NCBI GenBank assembly: GCA_043228905.1
Contig: JBHGNT010000009.1
Span: 14,880,001 to 14,944,000, forward strand
DNA: 64,000 bases
Direction: 5' to 3'
Origin: Azolla caroliniana
Taxonomy: Eukaryota > Polypodiophyta
Each line of letters starts with the position of its first letter. Positions within the stretch are counted from its first letter, which is position 1. A model generated the notes under the pieces. The model did not search any database and was not told where the DNA came from. It worked only from the letters and a program-made list of their open reading frames with translations. The position numbers and the translations under genes are program-made. This document shows, one piece after another, positions 22,229 to 33,795 of the stretch.

Positions 22229-22517
22229 GTTTGAGCGGAAATAACGCTCGGCCACAACCGAGTCTTCAACAAGGAATAGAAGAGAACAAACTAAAACAGA
22301 GATGACATAGGATGTTAATGTGGAAAACCCTAAATGGGAAAAACCACGGGAGCCCACCGACTCCAACTATCACTATGAGAGGAGGAATACAATGTGAGAC
22401 TCAGAGGCAACGACCTCGAGCTCTATGTCTTCGCCAAACCGGCGGTTACAACAGAAAACTAGTTCTGTATCTCTCTCTCTCTCTCTCTCTCTTTATTTAT
22501 TTTTATCGTAATTACCT

Positions 22518-22580
22518 TACCCTAGTGGTAAGCTGTTAACACTACAAGCACTGCGTTCTGGTTTTGAAACCCAACTTCCT
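22518..22580 (+). repeat. tRNA-like SINE head (plus strand)
   Basis: CCCTAGTGGTAAGCTGTTA resembles an A box and GGTTTTGAAACCC resembles a B box, at tRNA-like spacing. It lies in the insert that distinguishes this LTR from the solo LTR. Confidence 0.45.
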
Positions 22581-22629
22581 CACCTCTCTATTATATACTT
22601 CTTATATATCTCTTAATTCACTAGATGCC

Positions 22630-22708
22630 ACTGTGGAATGTAGGGGTTGAACCCATGACCACCTGGTCTCCATTGGGCAACCTTACCAACTGAGCTACAT
22701 CCATCTGG
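22630..22708 (-). repeat. tRNA-like SINE head (minus strand)
   Basis: On the minus strand it reads GATGTAGCTCAGTTGGTAAG, then 30-odd bases, then CATGGGTTCAACCCC: well-formed pol III A and B boxes. It faces the plus-strand head at 22518-22580, giving an inverted pair. Confidence 0.6.
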
Positions 22709-23129
22709 GCTCTCTCTCTCTCTCTCTCTCTATCTCTCTGCCTCTTTGTTTATAACAATATACAACAACACCATATTCCACATAAAGTGATTGCCCTAAG
22801 TCATATTTATACTTATATGAATTTTGGGCTATTTACAAATATAACCTCAATAGGCTAACCATGAAACATATTTACACATATGTCCTTCAATCCGGTTTGC
22901 ACCGGATCCATCCGGATTCACTTGATCCGGTTTCCGGGTCTCATCCGGAACCCTTCCGGATCCGGTTCCTTCATCCAGACTCGTCCGATATGGCTCCTTC
23001 GGTTCTCATCCAGATCCCATCCGGAGGGACCGAATTCCTAACAGTCCCAATGAGTGAAAGCGTCATAGCTAGAGGAAGTGAACTTGGGAATTGGGGAAGA
23101 ATCGAAACCGGTACACGTGGCAAAAGAAA

Positions 23130-23985
23130 TGCCACCTGCGGAAAAGCTAGCAATGGTAGAATTACTAAAAGAATTCCGGGATGTATTCGCATGTTCGTAT
23201 GAAGACATGTGAGGATTGGATTCTCAGTTATACTAGCACTAGATTCACCTTAGCAAGGACGCGAAAACGGTAGCACAAAGGCGCTACCGGATGAATTCGA
23301 ATTATGCGGCCAAGGTAAAAGAGGAAATTGATAAATTACTTCGAGTCGGTTTTATCCAACCAGTGAAGTAGGCAACATGGCTCAATCCGATTGTGGTGGT
23401 ACCCAAGAAGAATGGGAAAATCCGAGTCTCTGTTGATTACTGGAAACTAAATGCCACGATAGTAACAGATGCGTTCCCACTCCCATTTACGGATGGGGTT
23501 CTGGATGCAGTGGCCAGGCATGAGATATACAACTTCCTTGATGGATTTAGTGGCTACAATCAAATTCAGATGCACCTGGCAGACCAGGAGAAGACAACAT
23601 TCGTTACAGAATGGGGAGTATTCGTCACGGTGGTTATGATGTTCGGGCTAAAGACGACACCAGTAACATTCCAACGCATCATTATGGAGATATTCGGGGA
23701 ATTCATACCAACATTTATGCAGGTGTTCCTGGATGATTTTGCGTTCTATACCCGAAAGGTTAAACACCTGGCCCATCTCTGATTATGTCTCGAGAAATGT
23801 CGAGATCTCTGCCTGAGCCTGAATCCGGAAAAATGTGTCTTTGGAGTGACAAGTGGGACATTATTAGGACATATCGTGACGACATTGCAGTAGATCCGGA
23901 TAAAGTAAAAGCTATTTTGGAAGCACCACCTCTGGCAAATGCCAAAGCTCTGAGCCAGTTTTTAGGATAGATACGGTGGCATAGC
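23130..23985 (+). pseudogene. Element G reverse transcriptase
   Basis: EEIDKLLRVGFIQPV near 23320 is followed by NPIVVVPKKNGKIRVSVDYW, then DAFPLPFTDGVLD, then IYNFLDGFSGYNQIQM. The catalytic MQVFLDDFAFY lies near 23718. Then come LCLSLNPEKCVFGV and VDPDKVKAILEAPP. Four or more stops or shifts break it (for example after HLAHL). The motifs are standard Ty3/gypsy, unlike the A-E lineage (which has DLQPVNKVTI and MPFLDDIPIKG). Confidence 0.85.
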
Positions 23986-24710
23986 CGGATGCTCCGGATT
24001 TGGCCGACTTTGCCACACCTTTACATGCGGTCGTACACCGTACCCCATTCCAATGGATGGAGCTGGAGGATAGGGCATACCACGCGTTGAAAGTGATGTT
24101 GTCACAGGCGCCAGTGGTGCAACGTCCGGATTGGACCAAGGAATTTCATGTGTTCGTGGACGCGTAGGATATAGCGATCGGGAGCGTCCTCATGCAGCTC
24201 ACTAAACCAAGGTGGTACCGGCCAGTGTACTACGCCAGTCGGAAGCTCTCAAAGGCCGAACGGAACTACTCCACGACAGAGAGAGAAGCCTTGGGGATGG
24301 TTAATAGCGTAACAAAGTTTCACCATTACCTACTAGGACAAAAATTTTCATTTCATGTGGATCATTCGGTGCTACTTTACTTGGTCTCAAAAGCATCCTT
24401 AACTGGCAAGCTAGCACGATGGACATTGTTGCTACAGGAATTTGAATTTGAAATACACCACCGAACGGGAGTGCAACATGCGGTAGCAGACTATTTGAGC
24501 CGGTTCGAATCCAATGAAGCAGGTGACGGAGTCCGGGACGAGTTTTCAGATGCACAACAACTCTTTAGGGTAACCGGGGAAAATATAGTGGACGAGATTG
24601 TCATCGTAGAAGATAAGTGGCTTACTAATATTCAACAGTTCCCGAGCACCGGACTGCCTCTAGAGCAGTTGAACCAGGATGCGCAGAAATGTTTGGCACT
24701 CATTTCGTGA
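23986..24710 (+). pseudogene. Element G RNase H
   Basis: PVYYASRKLSKAERNYSTTE near 24220 gives the RNase H core, followed by LGMVNSVTKFHHYLLGQKF, FHVDHSVLLYL and the C-terminal HRTGVQHAVADYLSRFE near 24450. After a spacer (DEFSDAQQLF, EQLNQDAQKCLALIS) a TGA occurs at 24708-24710. The same frame then reopens into the next domain. Confidence 0.8.
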
Positions 24711-25520
24711 GAACAAAGCATTCAGAGAGGAGAGGCATTTACAGGTTTTCAAAAGAGCACAGGCGAGTACCAGCGGCAAGGAACTCCACCAGAGCAACCA
24801 ATGGCTCTATTCGACGTGACGAAAGATTGGCTCAACAGAAACGGATTGGAGGGATTCCTCCGGATATCAGCGGTGCCACCACATGAAGAGCTAGAGAAGG
24901 TAGCATTACAAATTGACCTCGAGGAGATCACGGAGGGCATGGTGCAGGCCCTTATTGACCTATTGGTAGGAGGCCTCTACTCCATAGAGAACCCCTCCAC
25001 TGAGACACTAACGGAGTACTTTGGTGAGTACTCCATAGCCAGCAAAGCATACCGCACACAAGGCGGAGAGGACCCTCTATTCGGGGAGGTAGCACGGGTG
25101 TTAATCAAATACGGATTTGTGCATCCTTGCCCGGGCGCTATGCCTAAAAATAGAGCCGATTTTATTATCGCAACGTATGAAGGCGTCAAGGTGGACTAGC
25201 CGGTTATAGTGGCAGATTCCTTACGGGCTACTATTCAATCGGTTGTGGAGGGGAAGAAGGTGTGGACTGCGATAACGCAATGGCTTACCCCGCTGAGTAC
25301 CCAACCACTGGCCATTAAAACAAAGAAGCAGGGTCGATCGACAGATGCAACGCTGAACAAACCATCCAAGTGGCAACAACTCATGGCCAAGCACACCCCC
25401 GGTTGGACAAAGGGGGGCTCGTTGCAAAAGGAAACGGAGCAGTGGAGCGAGAAGAAGTCGGTGGAGAAAGTGGTGTCGGAGGAAAAGTCGGCCAAGGCCA
25501 TGAAAATCGCGTTGCGTCGA
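24711..25520 (+). pseudogene. Element G post-RNase H domain, plant transposon-protein-like
   Basis: In frame with RNase H after one stop. The product has MALFDVTKDWLNRNGLEG, YSIENPSTETLTEYFGEYS, a PCPGAMPKNRADFIIATYE segment and VIVADSLRATIQSVVEGKK. The arrangement recalls the 'putative plant transposon protein' type of N-terminal domain seen with plant retroelements, but I am not sure. Stops at 25197-25199 and 25521-25523 interrupt it; the second part is Lys/Gln-rich (KETEQWSEKKSVEKVV). No integrase motif (HHCC or D,D35E) is visible. Confidence 0.5.
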
Positions 25521-27451
25521 TAGGACAAGGAACCAGACGATCTGGTTCGGAGGGTGCACCATGAAACCATGGAGGAAGAGGCCGAAGAAGAACCAGTCGA
25601 AACCCTCCAGCGTTGGCCAAGAAAACACGACACAGAGCAGTAGGGGGAAGGAGTGGGTCCAAGGCGGGACAACACCTCGATGACCAGCTCAGTGGTGGTA
25701 GAACCCCGGATGGAGGCAAAACCGGAATTAAGGCAAGAAACGGTGACAATGGCTCAGTAGGAACCGATTACAAAGAATCAGACCTCACCGGGCCTTCAAG
25801 AACAACAACACAAGGAATGCCATCTAGAGCGAACACCGGCGCCACTAACACAATGGTTCAGAACCAAGCACGAACCAAGACCAGAGCACGGACAACCATT
25901 CGTTTTTCCAACATAACATGAAACCTACCGGCAATAGTTGAGATGGCTGGGGGAGCAGCTGTCAGGAGTTGTGAACCGTATGGAGCAAGAAGAAAGGATG
26001 CAATTGGATTGGTTGCTAGCCATGACCGAAGAATTAAAACATGCCCGGACATGGATTTGGAGCTTAGAGGAAGAGTTGGAGAAGGCCAAGCAACAGGCGG
26101 TCGGTATGGCCCCAACAGGGCCAAATACAACCCCAGATCCAGTGGGACCGGCTAACCACCCGAAGAACCAGTGGCTAGCACAACACCGATAAATAATAAT
26201 GAGCATGAACAAGAAATAGCCACCTTGAAAGAGGAATTGGCGGCTCAAGAGGACCTATGAGGCAGAGAAAGGGAGCAAAAGACAACAACCAAGGAGGAGA
26301 AGTGGAGGATTGAAGAAACCCTTCGGAAAAGTCAAGCTAACAATGACCGGCTAAAAGAAGAAAGAGAAAAACTGCTGCAAGAAAAGGAGAAACTCCGGCG
26401 TAGTGCAGAAACAGAAATCGAACGACTCAAGGAGGAGCTCCGACAACAAAAGGATAGGGAGGACCGCGCACGTGGGCAAATCAACCGGAAGTTAAAGCAG
26501 AAAACAGAAGATTTTGAGAAGTTGCACCGAGATCACAACAACTTCGGGCAGTAAGAGAAGATCAAGGAGCTTCGGGCTGATAACGGACAAAGGCGGTTGA
26601 GTCGGTGAAGCTGCTAGAGGAAGCGACAAGAGAAAGGACAACGCTCACGTGACAACATTACGAGGAGGTTGAATGAGCAAAAATGGCTTTGGATAGGGTT
26701 CAGGCGACTTATCAGACCCAATTGCTTGAATACGGGGAGCAGGCCCGAGATACTATTGCATTGATTAAGAAGCTGAAAGAGGAGAAGTAGAAGGCGGAAG
26801 AAAGCACGAACCTGGGAGTAGGCAGGATCCGAGCAATCTTGGTGGCATGGAAAGAACGAACGAAGAGGAATATTGATGACAACTCGATGGAATGGTGGAC
26901 TCACTGGTCGCGGCAAGCGGTAGAATTGCAAGTCCTTCGAGTGGACACTGAAAACCGAAAAAAGGCCGGCGACAACTTTTACAAAACGGAAGAGGAAAGC
27001 ATCGTCACTATCTGGGAGGAGTTGTCGGAGGACTTCATGTCCTTAGCAGGAGCTCATCTTAGTGCGGTTTGGTAGTTGATCGAGAGACTAGATGACAATC
27101 AGCTCGACACACAACTCTTGTTCGAGCGATTCAAACGAGAGCAACAATGATGTGAGGCGGAACGAATGACAACGACGATCAACATTAGTGATGAAGAACA
27201 ATCTGCGGATCAGCCACCGAATGAAACCGGAGTTGGAGGAGAGCAGTCAGACAAAACCAAATCGGAACAACCAACAAGAGCTGGACGGGAGCAGCCGGAA
27301 GGAGCTAGAGAGGAGTCGAGAACAGATGCAACCGGGGGAGCTGGAAATGGGAACGAGCAACCGTACCAGCAGCCAGAGTAGGAGCAGCAAAGCGAGGAAC
27401 CCCTCGAATGCTTGGACCAAAGTATTCTGGACATACTTGATGAAGAGTAGT
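25521..27451 (+). pseudogene. Element G coiled-coil and acidic-tail reading frame
   Basis: A proline/glutamate-rich linker is followed by WLGEQLSGVVNRMEQEERMQ (25945 on). The frame shifts near 26190 into a long heptad-rich coiled coil: EIATLKEELAAQEDL, EKLLQEKEKLRRSAE, IERLKEELRQQKDRED. It continues through LLEEATRERTTL, IALIKKLKEEK and WWTHWSRQAVELQV. An acidic C-terminus follows (SDEEQSADQPPNE, LDQSILDILDEE). About eight stops and one or two shifts break it. No family is recognised. Confidence 0.55.
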
Positions 27452-27459
27452 GAAGATAA

Positions 27460-27866
27460 CTTGTGGGTTCAACGTACAATGTACTGTCCCACGAGCATGT
27501 CATGTGTTGGCCAAAGTATGTGATAGGGAAAGGGACGAGCCGGTTTCCGGATATGATAATAATAATAATAATAGTTAAGAATTATTATAGGAACGGACGG
27601 ATCCGGGATAGGTATGCCGATTCGGATCCAGACCGGTTCGTAGCCGATGACCAGTTAAGCATCGTTTTGTAGCACAGAACTGGATGCCTATAAAAGGATC
27701 CAGGTGTCGATGTATTAAGGGGACGGAATATTAATATAAGAGAGTTTTGTTATTGTTATCCTATTCATCTTTATGTTTCTATTTCGTTCTATGCTCAATG
27801 TATGGATCTTACGCATGTAATCTATGTGTTTTGTGATTCCGGACACCAGACCGGGAACTTCTGACA
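27460..27866 (+). repeat. LTR-like promoter region at the end of element G
   Basis: A TATA box CTATAAAAGG lies near 27690, with an (ATA)n run near 27556-27572, and the stretch ends GAACTTCTGACA. The purine tract AGGGAAAGGGACGAG lies near 27526. The left boundary is unclear and no partner LTR is present. Confidence 0.35.
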
Positions 27867-28304
27867 GAGATGATCAAATAGAAATTCATCACAGTCCCTT
27901 CCACTTAGGGATCAGTCAAAAGCATGAGTCAACACTTTCAATTGGTCTTTCCTGAAAGCAACCACGCATACTTGCATAACAACATGTTCAATATCTATAA
28001 AAAGAACGTTGATGGGATGATTGTTGTAGAGCAAGGGATTAGAGCTTCACAATGGAACAAGAAAGGGAGGCTAGCTAAGGCTCAACAATACCACAAGGGG
28101 ATCAAGAAGGGATGGAAGAACATGGATTTGGGGTTTTGTCACAGAAGGAAAACGTAAGAGAAGGATCTAACTATGTGTCTGGCTTTTAGGATTAGGGTTT
28201 TCTGCAGTACTGAATGACGAATGAGGAAGGGTAAAAGGGGGGGGGAGGCAAAGAGTTGAGATGGAAGCGATGGAGTGGGGAGTGATGGTAGACACTATAA
28301 ACGT
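27867..28304. other. Pre-insertion host sequence left of gypsy B; unassigned
   Basis: An open frame at 27924-28157 (SQHFQLVFPESNHAYLHNN) has no recognisable family. At 28261-28304 a frame (MEAMEWGVMVDTINV) runs into the gypsy B target site and continues after it at 54163. Confidence 0.3.
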
Positions 28305-28970
28305 TGTCGTGTTATTCTGCACGCGTAGGAGAAACCAAGGCGGGACCGCAGGGGTCTTGAATCGGGGAATTACCGAACAGAAGGAGGAGCACCACGAACC
28401 CACGGCCAAGCTGCGCACACACGGATACACAGAGAACTCACAACAAGGTCGAACAACATGTGAGGCGAATGTATATATATATATATATATATAATCAAGA
28501 TTATAGCCGGCTAGCCGGCAAGTGCCAACTCGCTGATACCAACTTACACAACGCACACAACAACAAGAGATGGAGCCTCTGCTGGAAGCACTCGGGCTTT
28601 CCACAGAGCAGAGGCAACCTCCCAAACCCTGCAGAAAACGATGAAAGGCAGAGGAGAAGAGCTCGGTTCCAGTTCGGCAACACTTAGTCCTCGACAAAAG
28701 CGATCCCCTTCTCAGCCTTCTCCCCTCCCTTTTATAGGCCTTCGGGGAATAGACCGTTATACCCTGGTTACATAATCTTTATTCCCTGTCCCCTCAGACA
28801 AACATACACTATCATTTCCTAAACAATAAATGCGTACTACCTAGTATCTTCACATCAACCGAATTGCTCCTAAGTATGTACAAGTAATTAAATAGCGTGC
28901 CCACACGCAAGGGCCAATTCTTGTGCATATTTCCCTGATTCCTCTCCTAGGGGCAGTTTTCTCCACGACA
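28305..28970 (-). repeat. 3' LTR of gypsy B
   Basis: 666 bp; on the minus strand it starts TGTCGTGGAG, is preceded by TTTGGTAGGGGTGGA (purine tract), and ends AACACGACA. It holds a (TA)n expansion at 28472-28492 that is shorter in the 5' LTR. Confidence 0.9.
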
Positions 28971-29040
28971 TCCACCCCTACCAAACTGCACGTCCTCCGG
29001 TACGTGCCAAATATAGCAATTTTCGGAGAAGACCGGCCCG

Positions 29041-29595
29041 TAATCACCCTTCATTCTTTGAGACGCTGTCCGCGCTAGTGAAACCGTCACCATCGTCCGG
29101 GCTTGCCGGGTCCAGTTCATCCTCGTGCCGTTTCTTAAACACTTTGATCCTCTTCCCTGCTACTGGCACAACTATTTGCGTCCCATCAAGCTCCACGAGA
29201 TGGTACATGCCATTGTCATTAGCACTCGTCACGGCGTAGGGCCCGAACCATCTCTTTGCGAACTTCTGCACTACTTTGTGTTGGTTGTCGAGGTTGTTGT
29301 CGTATACCAGCACCCAATCGCCTTCTTCAATCTTCTTCGGCCGGAGCCGGTGTGTCCGGTCGAACCGACCCTTGTTCCTTTCCCGTGCTGTGCACAACTT
29401 CTCCCTTGCTTGCTCTACGTCCTCCGGTCTTCGTTCAAGCTGTCGAATCCGCGCCGCCAATAGCTCTTCCCGGTTCATTTCGTTCCTCCAATCCACCGCG
29501 GCCCACGAAGTGATTGCCCGCTCCACCAACATAATCGGTTTTTGCCTGTACATCAACTACGCCGGCATGAACCCGGTCACCAAACTGTGCGTAGT
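29041..29595 (-). pseudogene. Gypsy B integrase C-terminal part
   Basis: The open frame carries MYRQKPIMLVERAITSWAAV, ARIRQLERRPEDVEQAREKL, KKIEEGDWVLVYDNNLDNQH and KFAKRWFGPYAVTSAND, ending in an acidic tail. It matches the C-terminal part of copy A without that copy's stop. It begins at the copy C insertion site; the preceding residues lie at 40726 and beyond. Confidence 0.85.
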
Positions 29596-29599
29596 CCGG

Positions 29600-29660
29600 T
29601 GTCGCGTTGTTACGCGTGTGCGTGTAGAAGGGGTGGGACCACGGGGGTCTTATACCGAGG

Positions 29661-29736
<76 letters not shown>

Positions 29737-30340
29737 AGATACGCGAAGCGAGAAGGAGAGATATAGAACGTAACACTTGATTTCAATAACAAGAGATTAC
29801 AACGACAAGAGAATACAAGGGGGTTACAAGAGAATACGACTCTGACGGTTACAACCGACGAGGCGGCGATGGACCCGACACGGGGATCCTACTCACACAC
29901 ACAGACAACACTCGCTCGACTCCCAGAAACAAACAAAGGGGGGGGGGAGAGCCTCTGCTAGAAGCGCACGGGCTGTCCACGAAGCAGAGGCAACGAGCTC
30001 CCGACCCACAGAGACCGACAGTCGAAGGAGAAGAGAGAGCTCGGCACTCAGATCTACAGCAGCACTTCGTCCTCCCTAGCGCACGATACCTGCTCCTTCC
30101 TCTGCTCCCTCCTTAAATAGTTCCCCAAAAGGGGATGCCCCCTTTTCCTTAGCCAAACTGCTTTATTCCCTATCCCTGTCGATAGAGATACGCACAAAAT
30201 CCCCTAATAAATGTGCACTACCTAGTATTTACACCAATCGCCCTAATTATGAATATATCAATCCTCGCGTCCACCCGTGTAAGAGCCAGTTCATGCGCCT
30301 TTTTCTTCGATTCTGCCTATGGCCAGTTTTCTTCACGACA
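29600..30340 (-). repeat. 3' LTR of gypsy C
   Basis: 741 bp, minus-strand ends TGTCG and CGACA. It contains a (GA)n run at about 29668-29729 on the plus strand. The same repeat in the 5' LTR is where the LINE inserted. Confidence 0.9.
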
Positions 30341-30419
30341 TCCACCCCCACCAAACCGCGCATCCACCGGCGTGCGCCAGAGATGGGTAGACACCGAAGA
30401 AAACCGGCTTCACTCGTCG

Positions 30420-32275
30420 TTCTCCAATTCTCCACCGGACCCGAACTAATCGTCATCGTTCCTCTCGCTCGCCGGCTCCGGCTCGTCTTCGAACCGCTTC
30501 TTGAACTCTGTGATCCTTTTCCCGGCCACCGGCACCGCTAACCGTGTACCGTCGAGTTCCGCGAGGTGGTACGTGCCGTTGTCATTCGTGCTCATCACCG
30601 TGTAGGGCCCGAACCATCTCCTAGCCTACTTTCGCACCGCCTTGTGCTGATTGTCGAGGCTGCTGTCGTATACCAAGACCCAGTCGCCTTCCTCGATCTT
30701 CTTTGGTCACAACAGGGTCTTGTTCCGCTCCCTTGCCACTCGCAAGTTTTCCTTCGCCTGTATCACATCCTCTTGCCTCCGCTCAAGTTGCCGAATCCGC
30801 GCCGCCAGCAACTCCTCCCGGCTCATTTTGTCCTTCCAATCTACCACCACCCATGAAGAAACCGTCTGTTCCACCGGCATGATCGGCTTCTGTCCGTACA
30901 TCAGCTCTACCGGCATAAACCCTGTCACCGAACTGTGCGTAGTTCGGTCCGCCCATAGTGCGTAAGGAAGGAGCCGCGGCCAATTCCCGACCTGCCCTCC
31001 GCATGCACGCATCAACGCCTTTATGATCGGCCCGTGCCCACGCTCCACCTTTCCATTTGCCTCCAGATTGTACGCCGTAGTGAGGGAGAGTTTGACACCT
31101 AGCCGGTCGAACAGCTCCTCAGCCTCCCGCGCATCCAGCTCTCCCCGGTCCACCACGATCCTCCCGACGCACCCGTATCGACACACTACTTCTTCGATCA
31201 GGAACCGGCATACCGCTGTGGTTGTCTTGTTTTGCAGTGCATGACCTTCCACCTGGTTCGTTAAGTCTTCCCGTGCAAGCACCAGGTATCGCATCTGTCC
31301 TACCCCCATCGGCATCGTCACCAAGTCCACCATCCACTTGAAATGGACTGTAAGCGGGTAGGTCGGGTGTAGCTTGTCCCGGTGTCGGACTACGAACTGC
31401 ATCTGACAGCTTTCGCAAGTCGTTACGAACCGATGCACGTCCTGGTACAACCCTGGCCACCAGTACTTCTCCTGTTCTTCTTTCTTTGCCACCACTCGGA
31501 GTGGGATGCCTCTTCTCTTCTTTGGGTGCCTCCATATGCACCCGTCCCGTAGGAAGAACCGGGACGCCTTCTTCTGTACCCAGCTCACCTCCTCTCTTGC
31601 CCATGCTGTGTCCGACGTCATTGTCCCTAGGAACCTCCCGATTTGGAACCACTCCCCGTCGTACCTGCTTTCGTCAAATTCGTTAAGCACCGGAGTGTTC
31701 ACTTTCCTCGTCGTTACGTTAGCTGACTTGAAGAAGTCCTCGCCGACTTCTTCGTCATCCGAAACCATGCCGTCTTCGTCGTTGAACCTTGCCCTTGAAA
31801 GCATGTCGGCCATGGCGTTGTCCTTTCCGGAGATGTGCTGTATCTCCGGGTTCAGGGACTTAATGTACGCTATCCACCGGAGCATTGCTAGGTTCGGCGT
31901 TGCGCATCCGGAAACCTTGCCGAGTATAGGTAGGCAGTTCGTCTCGATGATCACCTCCGTCCCGACCAGATAATCCTTATCGGCCTTGACTGCCGAAACG
32001 ACACCCCAAAGTTCGCGCTTAACTTGGGCATATCCTCGCTGCTGCTCGCTCAATACCTTAGCCCCGAACCGGATCGGGAATCGTACGCCGTCCTTGTCCT
32101 CCTGACTGATCACCCACCCGATCCCGGTTGGGTTGGGGTCCATCGTCACGCAGATGGGAACATCCTTGCCGTAAACCACTTTACGGAGAGCCGGTGCTAC
32201 CGTAAGCGCCTCCTTTAGTCTCCGTACCGACTTCATGTGCTCCGTCCTCCACTCAAAGATACGCCCCTTTTTCAA
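30420..32275 (-). pseudogene. Gypsy C RNase H end and integrase
   Basis: A 522-codon frame runs to 30707 and the tail continues in another frame to about 30450. RNase H gives VTMDPNPTGIGWVISQ and DNAMADMLSRA. The integrase core has WMVDLVTMP, IVVDRGELD and NGKVERGHGP (D, D, E all present). A deletion at about 31465 fuses KKEEQEK to YWWPGLYQD and removes the histidine half of the HHCC domain (YHESPWAGHRGTW in copy A). CESCQ remains. Confidence 0.85.
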
Positions 32276-32317
32276 TAGTCCATAGAGGGGTTCCGCGACA
32301 TGTGCGTAGTGCGGGAT

Positions 32318-33760
32318 CTAGATGTGGTAGAATGCGCATGCTCCCAAGAATCTGCGGACCTCCGTGACCGAATTGCAATCATGCTTCATCGCAGAGATGG
32401 CTTCTACCTTGGCCGGAGACGGTTTCCGACCGTATGGTCCGCATAGGTGCCCGACGACCATGATCTCTGATTGCCCGAAGGCCGACTTTTCCCCGGAGAA
32501 GGTGAGCCTCGCGCCTTCTAGTCTCTGCAACACCTTCTCGCAGTCATCAATGTGGGACGCCACGAAATTCTGACATCCGTCCGGCTCGATTGCCTCGTCC
32601 TTTTCCTCCACCAGGCATCCCCTGATCGGGATGTCGTCTAAGAATGGCATGGTGATGTTCGGGATACAATCCATGAGCACTTTGTTCATCGCGTTCATCA
32701 TGTGAACCACTGAGTTCGTCCCTCCTTGTGGCAAGGTACACATCCGCACTAGGCCGAGAGGAGTCCGCATCGTCGTAATGTCTCTGCTCTCCACGGCTAG
32801 TTGGAACTGATCGTACCACGAGTACAGATCACCGACAGAATAGATCGACCTTCCAGCGAAGGCCTCTGCGAACTCGTCTATGGTCGGTCCGATCCCTGCA
32901 TTACGGATGGTCACCTTGTTGACCGGTTGCAGGTCCTGAATGAAGCGCAGCGTGCCGTTCTTCTTCGGCACTGTAAACCACCGATTCGAATACGGGGCAC
33001 TCGACGGTTCGAGGATGCCCATCTCCACCTTTTGCTTCAGGAGCTCCATCAACTTTGGGATGTGAGCTTTCGGTACCGGAATTGGCTTGAGATTCCATGG
33101 TACATGCGGTATCGTGAAGATCACAATCGGTTCGACAACTGTCGGGTCTATGCACCCGATCTCCTCCGGTGAGTACGCGAAAGCCTTCCCGTGCCTCCCG
33201 AGCATTCTTCGAAACCAGTCCTCCGCCGGCAGTAGAAAGCCGCCCCCACCGACCTTGAGCTCCCGTAGCGTTATGGCGGTGAAACGGTGCCCTATGCCGG
33301 CTGGATTCCGTAAACTTGGGTCCGACGCGACCCCTTTTATCCGCTCCTCGTTGCCCTCCGGCAAGGGTGCCGCGACTTGCCTCACCTTCCGGTCCACTGT
33401 CTTGTACTTTGTATCCACACGGGCCGTCCGATCCGACCCGATCCTTTTCCCGAAGTCCGCGATGACTTCATACATTCCCATTGACCCTACCGGAACGGTC
33501 CGGTCTTCTCTAAGGTCTTCACTGATCACCTTTCGCAGTTCGCCCAAGGTTTCGTCAAAAGAGACCGCCTCCACGGCGCTGCTGATGTCTTCATCGGGGA
33601 AGAGGACTCCGCATCCCCTGAGCCGCTCCTCCGCTCGCTTCCTCTCTCGGCCGCTGACGTCGGTTATAGTACAACCTCCGTTGTCGGAGAACCAAAATTT
33701 CCTACCTATGGTACATGTCTTCTTCCGTACTTTACATTTGTGGGGTTCTTCCCGGGTATC
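32318..33760 (-). pseudogene. Gypsy C reverse transcriptase
   Basis: A 418-codon intact frame: VEAVSFDETLGELR, PHVPWNLKPIPVP, WFTVPKKNGTLRFIQDLQP, DLYSWYDQFQLAVESRD, catalytic MPFLDDIPIRG near 32640, FSGEKSAFGQSEIMVVGHL and RRFLGACAFYHI. It stops at 32318 just before RNase H, one stop (TAG) from the next frame. This is the best-preserved RT of the lineage in the window. Confidence 0.88.
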
Positions 33761-33795
33761 CGGACTATCGCGGCCCCACGTCTTGATAGCCCTCT

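Larger units (their letters stand above)
22229..23043 (-). repeat. 5' LTR of copia copy 3
   Basis: On the minus strand it starts TGTTAGGAATTCGGTCCCTC and ends next to the primer site. It shares the CTCGGCCACAACCGAG and AGAGGCAACGACCTCG blocks with the solo LTR at 15481-16177. It is longer because about 220 bp of tRNA-like sequence is inserted near 22490-22710. Confidence 0.75.
23044..27866 (+). mobile_element. Gypsy fragment G with an unusual downstream coiled-coil region
   Basis: The left end is cut off at the copia copy 3 LTR, so no gag, protease or 5' LTR remains. Gypsy RT and RNase H are followed not by integrase but by about 2.7 kb of mostly open frame encoding a globular domain, a long coiled coil and an acidic tail. 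An LTR-like promoter stretch follows. Whether integrase was deleted or never present cannot be told from one copy. Confidence 0.6.

Noticed and set aside
23044-27866. Endogenous pararetrovirus (caulimovirus) origin for element G
   Set aside because: RT and RNase H motifs read as Ty3/gypsy, an LTR-like promoter region follows, and no movement-protein or coat-protein motif was seen.
28261-28304. A confident NLR/LRR host gene disrupted by gypsy B
   Set aside because: Only one leucine-rich-like stretch of about 30 residues is visible across the site and it ends in a stop; kept only as a low-confidence fragment.
29610-29792. Open frames of Ser-Leu or Arg-Glu repeats on both strands
   Set aside because: They are translations of a (GA)n microsatellite in the gypsy C LTR, not genes.
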